Below, piece after piece: positions 44,427-52,734 of a stretch of DNA of 64,000 nt. A model generated the notes under the pieces. That model worked only from the letters and a program-made list of their open reading frames with translations. It was not told the DNA's origin and ran no database searches. The stretch is from Variovorax paradoxus (GTDB lineage: Bacteria; Pseudomonadota; Gammaproteobacteria; Burkholderiales; Burkholderiaceae_C): positions 2,094,001 through 2,158,000 of the forward strand of contig NZ_LR743507.1 of NCBI RefSeq assembly GCF_902712855.1, given 5' to 3'. Positions within the stretch are counted from its first letter, which is position 1. Every line of letters starts with the position of its first letter. Made by a program: the position numbers and the translations under genes.

Positions 44427-45581
44427 TTGAAGATCGTTCGCGTCAGCGCCACGCCGCTGAACATTCCCGTCACCGTCGACGTGGTCGGCCTCAACAAGCA
44501 GACCTCGCTGTCCCTGTGCCTCACCGAGATCGAGACCGACACCGGGCTGGTCGGCCACGGCATGACGGCCATCACCGAGGAGGAGATCGTGGCCGCCGCC
44601 GTGCGCGAGGTGGCCGGTCCCGCGCTGCTCGGCGAAGACCCGATGGCCACCGAGCGGCTGTGGGACAAGCTCTACTGGCTGCTCTCGCCGCGCGGGCAGA
44701 CCGGCTACGCGAGCCACGCCATCGCCGCGCTCGACATCGCCCTGTGGGACCTCAAGGCCCGCGCGCTGGGCCAGCCGCTGTGGCGCCTGCTCGGCGGTGC
44801 GCGCGCCAAGGTGCCGGTGTACGCCACCTTCGGCTTCGGCTTCTTCGAGCGCGACCAGCTTGCAGAGGCCGCGAAGCTGTGGGTCTCGCAGGGCTTCCAG
44901 CGCCTGAAGATGACGGTCGGCAACCACGCGCTGGCGCGGCGCGACGAACCGCGTCCGCTCGACGAGGTCATCGCCGAGGACGTGCGCCGCGTCGCGGCCG
45001 TTCGCGAGGCGGTCGGCCCCGATGTGAAGCTCTACGTCGATGCCAACTGCGGCCTCGACCTGTTCCATGCCACCGAGCTGGCGCAGCGCATCGAGCCCTA
45101 CGGCATCAGCTTCTTCGAGGAACCGCTCACGCAGAACGACGTGCGTCAGATGGCCCAGCTGCGCGCGCGAACGCGCATTCCGCTGGCCTGCGGGCAGAAC
45201 GAGGGCCTGGCCTTCCGCTTCCGCGACCTGCTGGTGAACCAGGCGGCCGACGTGCTGCAGCCCAATGTCACGATCTCGGGCGGCTACTCGCAATGCCTGA
45301 AGATCGCGGGCATGGCCCAGGCCTTCAACGTGCCCATCGACAACGGCGGCGCCTGGCCGTTCCACAACATGCACCTGCATGCGGGCGTGTCGAACGGCGG
45401 GCTCGTCGAGTACCACTACGTCGCGGTGCAGATGCTCAAGCAGGTGTTCGACGGCCTGCCGGTGCCCGAGCAGGGCTGGCTCACCCTGCCCGAGACCCCC
45501 GGTCTCGGCTTCGCGCCCAATGCGGAACGCGTGCGCGAGCTGGCAAAGCTGCCCACCTCGCACGGCAAGGGCAAGGCCTGA
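44427..45581 (+). CDS. Enolase-superfamily enzyme (mandelate racemase / muconate lactonizing type)
   Basis: 384 aa from TTG at 44427, chosen because GAAGGAG sits six bases ahead. A capping domain (residues 1-125) precedes the barrel. Visible catalytic features: Lys161 (QRLKMTVG), metal ligands Asp205 (YVDANCG) and Glu231 (SFFEEPLT). The third ligand is probably Glu259, displaced in CGQNEG. A His-rich strand GGAWPFHNMHLHAG follows near 308-320. The family abstracts the alpha-proton of carboxylates to racemise, dehydrate or cycloisomerise. The reaction here is unknown; a hydroxyacid dehydratase is plausible. Confidence 0.85.
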   Translation: MKIVRVSATPLNIPVTVDVVGLNKQTSLSLCLTEIETDTGLVGHGMTAITEEEIVAAAVREVAGPALLGEDPMATERLWDKLYWLLSPRGQTGYASHAIAALDIALWDLKARALGQPLWRLLGGARAKVPVYATFGFGFFERDQLAEAAKLWVSQGFQRLKMTVGNHALARRDEPRPLDEVIAEDVRRVAAVREAVGPDVKLYVDANCGLDLFHATELAQRIEPYGISFFEEPLTQNDVRQMAQLRARTRIPLACGQNEGLAFRFRDLLVNQAADVLQPNVTISGGYSQCLKIAGMAQAFNVPIDNGGAWPFHNMHLHAGVSNGGLVEYHYVAVQMLKQVFDGLPVPEQGWLTLPETPGLGFAPNAERVRELAKLPTSHGKGKA

Positions 45582-45661
45582 GCCGGCTCGCGGCCCGCCG
45601 CATTTTTTCTTCACGACCAGGCCCGCAGACGGCCGGCGCCACCGACAAGCACAACGGAGAC

Positions 45662-46672
45662 ATGATGAAAGCCACACCATCCACCCACGGCAAGGCACGC
45701 CGACACGCGCTGCGCACTGCAGCGGTCCTGGGGCTCGCGGGCCTGCTCGCAGTGCCGGCCGCGTGGGCCCAGAAATACCCCGACAAGCCCATTCGCCTGG
45801 TGGTCGGCTATTCGGCCGGCGGCGGCGTCGACGCGGTGGCTCGGCTGCTGGGCGTGCGCCTGTCGGCCGCGCTCGGCCAGCAGGTGCTGGTGGAAAACCG
45901 CACCGGCGCTACCGGACTCATCGCGGCGGAGTTCGTTGCCAAGGCGCCGCCGGACGGCTACACGCTGATGATGGGCGACAGCGCCTTGCTCATCGCCAAG
46001 CTGCTGCAGCCCAAGATCGGAATCGATCCGCTCACCAGCTTCAGGCCGGTGGCTGGCGCCTTCATCTCGCCGCTGATGATCGTCACCGGCAACGACTTTC
46101 CGGCGAAGACGCCCGCCGAGCTGGTGAAGGAGCTCAAGGCCAACGCTGCGCGCTATTCGTACGCCACCTCGGGCGTGGGCACGGTGCAGCACCTGGGCTT
46201 CGAGATGCTCAAGCAGGCGACAGGCAGCCCCGTGGTGCATGTGCCGTACCGCGGCGCCGCGCAGATCGTGCCCGACGTGATCGGCGGGCAGATCCCCATC
46301 GGCGTGGTGAGCGCCACGGCCGGCATGGCGCAGGCCAAGGCGGGCAAGCTGCGCGCACTGGCACTGATGAACACCGCCAAGCTGGACGGCGTGGACAACG
46401 TGCCGCCGCTGGCCGATGCATTGCCCGGCTTCGACGTGGCGCCCCGCATCTTCGTGCTCGCGCCGGCGGGCACGCCGATCGACATCGTCGACAGGCTGTC
46501 GTCTGCCGTGAAGTCCGTGCTCGACACGCCAGAGGCCGGCACGGCGGCTGCCGCGCAGGGCACGCTGCGCGCGTATGCCACGCCGGCCCAGCTGGGGAAG
46601 GACATGGCGGAGGAAACGACGCGTTGGAAACGGATCATCACCGAGCAGCACATCGTGGCTGACGGAAGCTAG
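45662..46672 (+). CDS. TctC/Bug-family periplasmic solute-binding protein
   Basis: 336 aa. A long n-region with Arg residues precedes the signal core (LGLAGLLAVPAAWAQ). The mature protein has PIRLVVGYSAGGGVDAVAR, VLVENRTGATGLIAA, APPDGYTLMMGDS and HVPYRGAAQIVPDVIGGQ. It lies between the enolase-superfamily gene and the AMDase gene on the same strand, so it probably captures the substrate of that pathway. Tandem ATGs at 45662 and 45665; the first is used. Confidence 0.92.
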   Translation: MMKATPSTHGKARRHALRTAAVLGLAGLLAVPAAWAQKYPDKPIRLVVGYSAGGGVDAVARLLGVRLSAALGQQVLVENRTGATGLIAAEFVAKAPPDGYTLMMGDSALLIAKLLQPKIGIDPLTSFRPVAGAFISPLMIVTGNDFPAKTPAELVKELKANAARYSYATSGVGTVQHLGFEMLKQATGSPVVHVPYRGAAQIVPDVIGGQIPIGVVSATAGMAQAKAGKLRALALMNTAKLDGVDNVPPLADALPGFDVAPRIFVLAPAGTPIDIVDRLSSAVKSVLDTPEAGTAAAAQGTLRAYATPAQLGKDMAEETTRWKRIITEQHIVADGS

Positions 46673-46791
46673 CTTCGGTGGTGCGCCGGCAACGCGCTGT
46701 CCGCCATCGACGCGTTGTTGGCCAAGTCGGCCGTTGAACGGCTGGCCCCCAGCACAAGAATCGGAAAAAAAACGCAGCAAGGACCATCGAA

Positions 46792-47499
46792 ATGACAATC
46801 CCGCACCTGGGCCTGATCGTTCCACCGGCCGCCGGCGCCGTGCCGGTGGACGGCCCGTTGCTCTACGGCAGGCGCATCCGCTTCAGTGCGCTGGGCCTTG
46901 GCCTGGGCGAGATCTCCACGCGGGGCTACCTCGACGTCATCGACTCGGTCGTCGAGAAGGCCGTCGCGCTCAAGGAAGAGGGCGTGAGCGCCATTTCGCT
47001 CATGGGCACCTCGCTGAGCTTCTTTCGTGGCGCGGCGTTCAACCGGCAGCTCGAGGTGGAGATGGCGCGCGCCACCGGCTTGCCGTGCAGCACGATGAGC
47101 AATGCCATCGTCGGCGCGCTGCGCCACCTGAAGGTACGGCGCGTGGCGGTGGCCACGGCCTACATCGACGAGGTCAACGCGCACCTGCGCAAGTACCTGG
47201 AGCAGAGCGACTTCGAGCCGCTGGCGCTCGAGGGCCTGTCGATCTCCGACGTGCAGGCCGTGGGCGAGGTGCCGACGCAGGTGCTGGTCGACCTGTGCGT
47301 GAAAGTCTTCGAGGCTCGACCCGGCGCCGACGGCATCCTGATCTCGTGCGGCGGCCTGGTCACGCTCGATGCGGTGCGCGAGGTCGAGGCACGGCTGAAG
47401 GTGCCCGTGGTGTCGAGTTCGCCCGCCGGATTCTGGGACCTGGTTCGCACCGCGGGGCTCGATGCGCGTTCGCCCGGCCAGGGCCGGCTCTTCGCCTGA
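46792..47499 (+). CDS. Arylmalonate decarboxylase (AMDase) homologue
   Basis: 235 aa of the Asp/Glu-racemase fold. It shares with Bordetella AMDase the blocks LIVPPAAGAVPVDG, ISLMGTSLSFFRGAAFN, ATAYIDEVN, LISCGGLVTLDA and VPVVSSSPAGFWD. The single catalytic Cys is Cys186. The position that is the second Cys in racemases is Gly72, as in AMDase (Gly74/Cys188 there). Thr73, Ser74 and Tyr124 match the dioxyanion hole. It should decarboxylate alpha-disubstituted malonates to monoacids without cofactor. Racemase or maleate isomerase is less likely because of Gly72. The ATG is at 46792. Confidence 0.9.
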   Translation: MTIPHLGLIVPPAAGAVPVDGPLLYGRRIRFSALGLGLGEISTRGYLDVIDSVVEKAVALKEEGVSAISLMGTSLSFFRGAAFNRQLEVEMARATGLPCSTMSNAIVGALRHLKVRRVAVATAYIDEVNAHLRKYLEQSDFEPLALEGLSISDVQAVGEVPTQVLVDLCVKVFEARPGADGILISCGGLVTLDAVREVEARLKVPVVSSSPAGFWDLVRTAGLDARSPGQGRLFA

Positions 47500-47517
47500 A
47501 GCAGGCAGTCAGGCAGT

Positions 47518-48885
47518 TCAGCCCAGCCAGCGGCCCACGCGCGGCGTGTCGGCCAGCTGCCACACGCGCCGGCACAGCGCCTCGGCCTCGTCGGCCGTCG
47601 CGCCTCCGCCGTAGTGCGCGAGCCGCCGCATCTTGTCCTCGATTTCCACGCGGCTCAGGCTGTTGCCCGGGTCGCCCTTGGGCTCGTCCACGCGGCCGTG
47701 CAGCGTGCGGCCGTCGACGGTGCGCACGCTGACCTTGCCGATCCAGCGTGCGGGGTAGGCGGCGTCGACCTCCGCGTCGAGTTCCATCGACACCTTCTCG
47801 CGGAAGGCCGAAACCTCGGGCGCGAGGAAGTCGCGATCGAACTCGCCGAGGCCTGCGCGGCCGTGCACGGCGATCAGGCCCAGCACCGTGCCCATGGAGA
47901 ACTTGCCCTGGTGCACGGTGGCCGGAACATCCACGCGGCCCAGCACATCGATGGCGCCCTGGTGCACGTGCGTGGTCACCTGCGACACGTCGGCAGGCCC
48001 GAGGCCGTTCTGCGTCATCACCTGCAGCAAAGCATCGGCCGCGGGGTGCGTGTGGCGGCATGAGGCGTGGTACTTGAACGAGGTCTCGGCCAGCGTCCAG
48101 CGCGTGCCGAGGCCGTCGGTGAGCCTCGACGGGTCGGCGTCGCTCGACATGCCGACGCCCAGGCCCTGCGCGCCTTCGAGGATCTTCGCGGCGCCCGTGA
48201 AGCCGTCCTGCGCGAGGTAGGCCGACATCAGACCGCTGGCTGCCGCGTGGGCGCAATGCAGCTGTTTGGAGTCGGCCGCGTCGCGAAGGAATTCCCACAC
48301 ACCGGCCGACTGCGTGCCTGCGGAGCCGAAGGCATGCAGCATCTGCTGCGGCGAGAGTTCCAGCAGCCGGCCCGCTGCAGCCGCTGCAGCGAGCGTGCCG
48401 GCCGTCGCGGTGGTGTGGAAGGTCTTGTAGTGCGAGCGGCCCAGGAACTCGCCGACACGGATCCCGACCTCGTAGCCCGCGACCACCGCCGCCAGCAGCC
48501 GCGCACCGCTCGCGCCCACGCTCTGCGCCACGGCCAGTGCCGGTGCGATGACGACCGCAGCCGGGTGGAACACCGACCCGTTGTGCACGTCGTCCTGCTC
48601 CACGAAATGCGAAGCCGCCGCGTTGACCAGCGCTGCGAACACCGGCGACGTGGTGCGGCGCGAGGTCAGCATTTCGCTCGGCCCGTCGGCGGGGCCCATC
48701 ATCTGCGCGAAGCGCTCGATGCTGCGCACCGGCCGCGCCGTGCGCGCCGCCAGCACGGAGCCCAGCCAGTCGAGCATCAGGTCCTCGGTGCGGCGCAGCA
48801 CGGGGGCGGGGATGTCGCCGAATTTCAGTTCTGCGGCGAAGGTGGCGAGCACCTTGCTTGGATGATTGGCGGTGTCGGATGTCAT
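47518..48885 (-). CDS. MmgE/PrpD-family protein
   Basis: 455 aa. The fold of 2-methylcitrate dehydratase PrpD and cis-aconitate decarboxylase is indicated by DLMLDWLGSVLAART, FVEQDDVHNGSVFHPAAVV, KTFHTTATAGTLAAAAAAG and FKYHASCRHTHPAADAL. Members add or remove water or CO2 from tricarboxylate-like acids. Start ATG at 48885. It is convergent with the AMDase gene (18 bases between stops) and downstream of an acyl-CoA dehydrogenase, from which a copy of the gene-3'-end element separates it. Confidence 0.9.
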   Translation of the reverse strand: MTSDTANHPSKVLATFAAELKFGDIPAPVLRRTEDLMLDWLGSVLAARTARPVRSIERFAQMMGPADGPSEMLTSRRTTSPVFAALVNAAASHFVEQDDVHNGSVFHPAAVVIAPALAVAQSVGASGARLLAAVVAGYEVGIRVGEFLGRSHYKTFHTTATAGTLAAAAAAGRLLELSPQQMLHAFGSAGTQSAGVWEFLRDAADSKQLHCAHAAASGLMSAYLAQDGFTGAAKILEGAQGLGVGMSSDADPSRLTDGLGTRWTLAETSFKYHASCRHTHPAADALLQVMTQNGLGPADVSQVTTHVHQGAIDVLGRVDVPATVHQGKFSMGTVLGLIAVHGRAGLGEFDRDFLAPEVSAFREKVSMELDAEVDAAYPARWIGKVSVRTVDGRTLHGRVDEPKGDPGNSLSRVEIEDKMRRLAHYGGGATADEAEALCRRVWQLADTPRVGRWLG

Positions 48886-48893
48886 GAACGATC

Positions 48894-48997
48894 CTTTCGT
48901 GGAATGCCGCGGAACCGGCTTTGCCGGGCCGCAGGCGTTGCCCCCGGCAGGGGGAAGGAGAAGCGACACGAAGTGCGCGCATCCTGGGGGCGAGTCA
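48894..48997 (-). repeat. Gene-3'-end element, copy D
   Basis: The best-formed copy. From the acyl-CoA dehydrogenase stop on the minus strand: TGACTCGCCCCCAGGATGCG, CACTTCGTGTCGCTTCTCCT, a CCCCCTGCCGGGGG hairpin, GGCCCGGCAAAGCCGGTTCC and GCGGCATTCC. It fills almost the entire spacer between the acyl-CoA dehydrogenase and MmgE/PrpD genes. Confidence 0.85.
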
Positions 48998-50158
48998 GAA
49001 GGACCGGGGGAGGCCGAGCATGTGCTCGGCCACGTAGCTCAGGATCAGGTTGGTCGAGATCGGCGCCACCTGGTACAGCCGCGTCTCGCGGAACTTGCGC
49101 TCGATGTCGTATTCGCAGGCGAAGCCGAAGCCGCCGTGGAACTGCAGGCAGGCGTTGGCCGCCTCCCAGCTCGCCTTGGCCGCGAGGTACTTCGCCATGT
49201 TCGCCTGTGCGCCGCAGGGCTGGTGCGCGTCGAACAGGCGGCAGGCCTCGTAGCGCATGAGGTTCGCCGCCTCCACCTCGATGAAGGCCTCGGCGATCGG
49301 GAACTGCACGCCCTGGTTCTGCCCGATGGGCCGGCCGAACACCACGCGCTCCCTGGTGTACGCCGTGACCCGGTCGATGAACCAGTAGCCGTCGCCGATG
49401 CACTCCGCCGCGATCAGCGTGCGCTCGGCGTTGAGGCCGTCGAGGATGTACCTGAAGCCCTGGCCTTCCTCGCCGATCAGGTTCTCCGCCGGTATCTCCA
49501 GGTTCTCGAAGAACAGCTCGTTGGTCTCGTGGTTCACCATGTTCAGGATGGGCTGCACCGTCAGCCCCTTGCCGATGGCCTCGCGCAGGTCGACGATGAA
49601 GATCGACATGCCTTCGGACTTCTTCTTCACGTCAGCCAGCGGCGTGGTGCGCGCCAGCAGGATCATCAGCTCCGAATGCTGGATGCGCGAGATCCACACC
49701 TTCTGCCCGTTGATGACGTAGCGGTCGCCCTTCTTCACGGCGGTCGTCCTGATCTTCGTGGTGTCGGTGCCGGTGGTGGGCTCGGTCACGCCCATCGATT
49801 GCAGGCGCAGTTCGCCCTTGGCGATCTTCGGCAGGTAGGCGCGCTTCTGGGCCTCGCTGCCGTGGCGCAGCAGCGTGCCCATGTTGTACATCTGGCCGTG
49901 GCAGGCGCCGGAGTTTCCGCCGCATCGGTTGATCTCTTCCATGATCACCGAGGCTTCGGTCAGGCCCAGGCCCGAGCCGCCGTACGCCTGCGGGATCAGC
50001 GCGGCCAGCCAGCCGGCCCTGGTGAGTGCATCGACGAACTCGGCGGGGTAGCCGCGCGCCTCGTCGATCCTGCGGAAGTAGGCATCGGGAAACTGCGCGC
50101 ACAGGTCGCGCACCGCGTCGCGGATGTCGGGGAAAGTCTTGTCGTTGGCGTTGTTCAT
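48995..50158 (-). CDS. Acyl-CoA dehydrogenase
   Basis: 387 aa. Helical N-domain, middle domain with SMGVTEPTTGTDTTKIRT and NGQKVWISRIQHSE, and a C-domain with ERVVFGRPIGQNQGVQFP and FHGGFGFACEYDIERKFRE. YGGSGLGLTEASVIMEEI is usual for acyl-CoA dehydrogenases of aromatic or branched acyl-CoA catabolism. It heads a minus-strand pair with MmgE/PrpD. Its stop codon forms the edge of repeat copy D. Confidence 0.92.
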   Translation of the reverse strand: MNNANDKTFPDIRDAVRDLCAQFPDAYFRRIDEARGYPAEFVDALTRAGWLAALIPQAYGGSGLGLTEASVIMEEINRCGGNSGACHGQMYNMGTLLRHGSEAQKRAYLPKIAKGELRLQSMGVTEPTTGTDTTKIRTTAVKKGDRYVINGQKVWISRIQHSELMILLARTTPLADVKKKSEGMSIFIVDLREAIGKGLTVQPILNMVNHETNELFFENLEIPAENLIGEEGQGFRYILDGLNAERTLIAAECIGDGYWFIDRVTAYTRERVVFGRPIGQNQGVQFPIAEAFIEVEAANLMRYEACRLFDAHQPCGAQANMAKYLAAKASWEAANACLQFHGGFGFACEYDIERKFRETRLYQVAPISTNLILSYVAEHMLGLPRSF

Positions 50159-50371
50159 GGCGTTGCTGCGCGGTCATGGCGCGGTGGTCATGGAGCGAAT
50201 CTAGCCCGCGCCCGCGCGAAGCGGCTCTCTGATTGCGGAACCCTCCCTTCGGCAAATGCAAATGCTCGCCCGCGCCGCTCGGATATTTCCTGCATGCGAG
50301 CGCGCCGGCGTCCTAAGGCCTGCCGTGGCACCGCGCCGCATCGTGGTCCCTTCTGCAAAGGAAAACACACC

Positions 50372-50557
50372 ATGGCCGACGATCTGAACAAACGCGGGCC
50401 GCAGGACGCGACCCGCATCAACGTGAACGAGCTGCACGAGGTGCGCTACTGGACCCAGACGCTGGGCGTGACCGAGCAGCAACTGCGCTCCGCCATTGCG
50501 GCCGCAGGCGTGCAGGTGAAGGACGTGCGCACCTACCTGGGCAAGCCCGCTGCCTGA
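50372..50557 (+). CDS. DUF3606 family protein
   Basis: 61 aa. It matches DUF3606: RINVNELHEVRYWTQTLGV followed by LRSAIAAAGVQVKDVRTYLG. These are small stress-linked proteins with no known activity, predicted to form a short helical bundle. ATG at 50372 follows AAAGGA. Confidence 0.9.
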   Translation: MADDLNKRGPQDATRINVNELHEVRYWTQTLGVTEQQLRSAIAAAGVQVKDVRTYLGKPAA

Positions 50558-50721
50558 CGAACCCTTCTGTCCTCACGGCGCGGCGGGCCGCGCCGCAAGG
50601 GCATCGTAGGCACGCTCCTACACCTGCAGCCGGGGCCGGGCACGATACTTGTATTCCTCTGTTGTTTCAGGAAGTACCTCGTGATCGTGCCGACCCACCC
50701 GACGCCGCTGGCTGCCGCCCA

Positions 50722-51402
50722 ATGAAGTCATCTCCCAGCGCGCGCAGCTGGATCGCGGCGGGCGTGCGCCACGAACTGCTCACCCGTGCCCTTCCTGCGC
50801 TGCGGCACGACATGGCCGCCCCGGTCTCGGTGATCCGCATGGCGCTGCTGATGCTCAAGCGGCAGGTCGGCGCGGCCACCATCGACGGCCCTGCCTGCGA
50901 AGAGCGGGTGGCGCTGATCGACAGCCAGGTGTCGGAACTGGTCGAGGCCATCCGCTCGCTGCGCGATTGGGAACTGGCCATTGCCGACGAAGGAATCACG
51001 CGCAGCGCGCTGGTGGCGCAATGCGTGGGGCTGATGCGTTCGGCCTTCGACCTGCACGGCGTGGCGCTCGACACCGATGCCGCGCTCGAGCCGCAGGACG
51101 ACGAGCAGCGCTGGCCCGCGGCGGCCGCGCTGCGCTACCTGTTCCTCGGTGCGCTGGGCTACCTGCACGACGGCGCGGAAGAGGCCGGCGCAATCCGCGT
51201 CGAAGCCGACGGGGCCAACGCGCTGCGTCTCACGGCGCTGGCGCGCGAGCCGGGTGCCTCGCAGGCCGTGCTCGACGCGCATCGCGCGCCGCGCGCACTG
51301 GCCATCGACGCGGTGGCGCTGCAGAACCTCGCAGAGGACCTCGGCTATGCGGTGGCGCTCGACGGCGACAGCGTGCGCCTCGTGCTGGCCACGCGCACCT
51401 GA
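50722..51402 (+). CDS. Histidine-kinase-like dimerisation-domain protein without a clear ATPase domain
   Basis: 226 aa. Residues 15-80 resemble a kinase DHp H-box: LRHDMAAPVSVIRMALLML, with His followed by Asp and a Pro at +5, then a second long helix. The rest has the length of an ATPase domain and some hydrophobic spacing, but no N-box, DxGxG or G2 motif can be found. It could be a phosphotransfer or anti-kinase protein related to the family. It is not linked to a response regulator here. The end overlaps the topoisomerase gene by 58 bases on the other strand. Confidence 0.6.
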   Translation: MKSSPSARSWIAAGVRHELLTRALPALRHDMAAPVSVIRMALLMLKRQVGAATIDGPACEERVALIDSQVSELVEAIRSLRDWELAIADEGITRSALVAQCVGLMRSAFDLHGVALDTDAALEPQDDEQRWPAAAALRYLFLGALGYLHDGAEEAGAIRVEADGANALRLTALAREPGASQAVLDAHRAPRALAIDAVALQNLAEDLGYAVALDGDSVRLVLATRT

Positions 51403-52571
51403 GCCCTGGGCGTCCTCGACGCCTTCGCCGTCTTCCTGAGTTCGCGCGCCTGCTCCTGGCGGTGCGCCTTGAGGAAGGCCAGCAGCCGGCGCTCGGCGGC
51501 GTGCAGCCCGCGCGAGGGCCGGGCGGTGCGGCTTCCGCCGATCTTCTCGAACAGCGCGCCGGTGGCCTCGTCGCCGTCCGACAGCGCGCTGCCCAGTGCC
51601 AGCACCGCCGGGTGCACGTACGCCTTCTTGCAGACCGCGGGCGTGTTGCCGAGCTGCTTGGCCACCGCCGCGAGGATGTCCTTGGCGCTGTAGCGTGTGC
51701 CGTCGGCGGCGGTGCGCCCGGGCTCGCAGGCCAGGCGCGTGAGCTCCAGCGCCTGCACCGTGCCGTGCCAGGTGCGGAAGTCCTTGGCGGTGAAGCGCTC
51801 GCCGCCGGCGGCCTCGGCAAGGTAGTCGTTCACGTCGGTGGACGACACGCTGTGCAGGCCGCCATCCTGGTCGTCGTCCGCGTACTGGAACAGTGCCTGC
51901 CCCGGCAGCTGCTGGCACTGGCGCACCACCTTGGCGACGCGCGGGTCTTCCAGCTTCGCCTCGTGCATCACGCCGCTCTTGCCGCGAAAGCGCAGCCGCA
52001 GCGCGGTGCCCTGGACCGCCGCGTGCCGGTTGCGCAATGTGGTGAGGCCGTAGGAGCCGTTGCTGCTCGCGTACTCCTCGTTGCCCACGCGCATCAGCGT
52101 GGTGTCCAGCAGCCGCACCAGCGCCGCGAGCACCTGGCTGCGGCCCGGCACCTTGCGCGCCTTGTCGGGCTGCAGGTCGCGCGCGACGCGGGCGCGGATG
52201 CGCGGCAGCGCGAGGGCGAAGGCCTCGAGGCGCTCGAACTTGTTCTCGTCCTTCAGGCTGCGCCAGTCGGCGTGGTAGCGGTACTGCTTGCGCCCGCGTG
52301 CGTCGAAGCCGGTGGCCTGCAGATGGCCATTGGGCAGCGGGCAGATCCATACCTGCGTGTAGGCCGGCGGAATGGCCAGCATGCGGATGCGAGAGATCTC
52401 GTCCACGTCGCGCAGCCAGCGGCCCTTGGCGTCGCGGTAGCGGAAGCGTTCGCCGTGCTTCAGGCGGCGGATGCCCGGCATGTCGGGATTGACGTAGACC
52501 AGCCCGTTGGCGATGGGGGTGGGCTTCGAGGGCGGCCTGGCGGATGATGCGTGTGCGGTGGAAGCCGGCAT
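51345..52571 (-). CDS. DNA topoisomerase IB (eukaryal/poxvirus type)
   Basis: 408 aa. The N-terminal beta domain (GLVYVNPDMPGIRRL, ERFRYRDAKGRWL, IPPAYTQVWICP) is followed by the catalytic domain with LMRVGNEEYASSNGSYGLTTL, FTAKDFRTWHGT and the nucleophile Tyr near 318 (CKKAYVHPAVL). It relaxes supercoils via a 3'-phosphotyrosine. Bacterial members are scattered and non-essential. The last 60 residues are basic and Ser/Arg-rich and overlap the convergent gene. Confidence 0.93.
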   Translation of the reverse strand: MPASTAHASSARPPSKPTPIANGLVYVNPDMPGIRRLKHGERFRYRDAKGRWLRDVDEISRIRMLAIPPAYTQVWICPLPNGHLQATGFDARGRKQYRYHADWRSLKDENKFERLEAFALALPRIRARVARDLQPDKARKVPGRSQVLAALVRLLDTTLMRVGNEEYASSNGSYGLTTLRNRHAAVQGTALRLRFRGKSGVMHEAKLEDPRVAKVVRQCQQLPGQALFQYADDDQDGGLHSVSSTDVNDYLAEAAGGERFTAKDFRTWHGTVQALELTRLACEPGRTAADGTRYSAKDILAAVAKQLGNTPAVCKKAYVHPAVLALGSALSDGDEATGALFEKIGGSRTARPSRGLHAAERRLLAFLKAHRQEQARELRKTAKASRTPRAQVRVASTRRTLSPSSATA

Positions 52572-52734
52572 GGCGTGGGTGGCGTGGGTGGCGTACTGGG
52601 GGTTGCGTTGGCGTTACAACGCGCTTTTGCCAGCGCCGACAATCGCGGGTTGTAGGACGCCGCAAGCGTCGCCGGTGCGCCGGGCGCGCTTGTTGCTCGG
52701 CCGTGTGTCTTTTCCTTTCCGATCGAACTCCACG

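Noticed and set aside
46665..46676. GAAGCTAGCTTC, a perfect 12-base palindrome over the TctC stop codon
   Set aside because: About fifteen 12-base palindromes are expected by chance in a window this size, and there is no loop or T-run for a terminator.
46792..47499. Aspartate/glutamate racemase or maleate isomerase assignment
   Set aside because: Those enzymes need two catalytic cysteines. Here the first is Gly72, and the surrounding blocks match AMDase.
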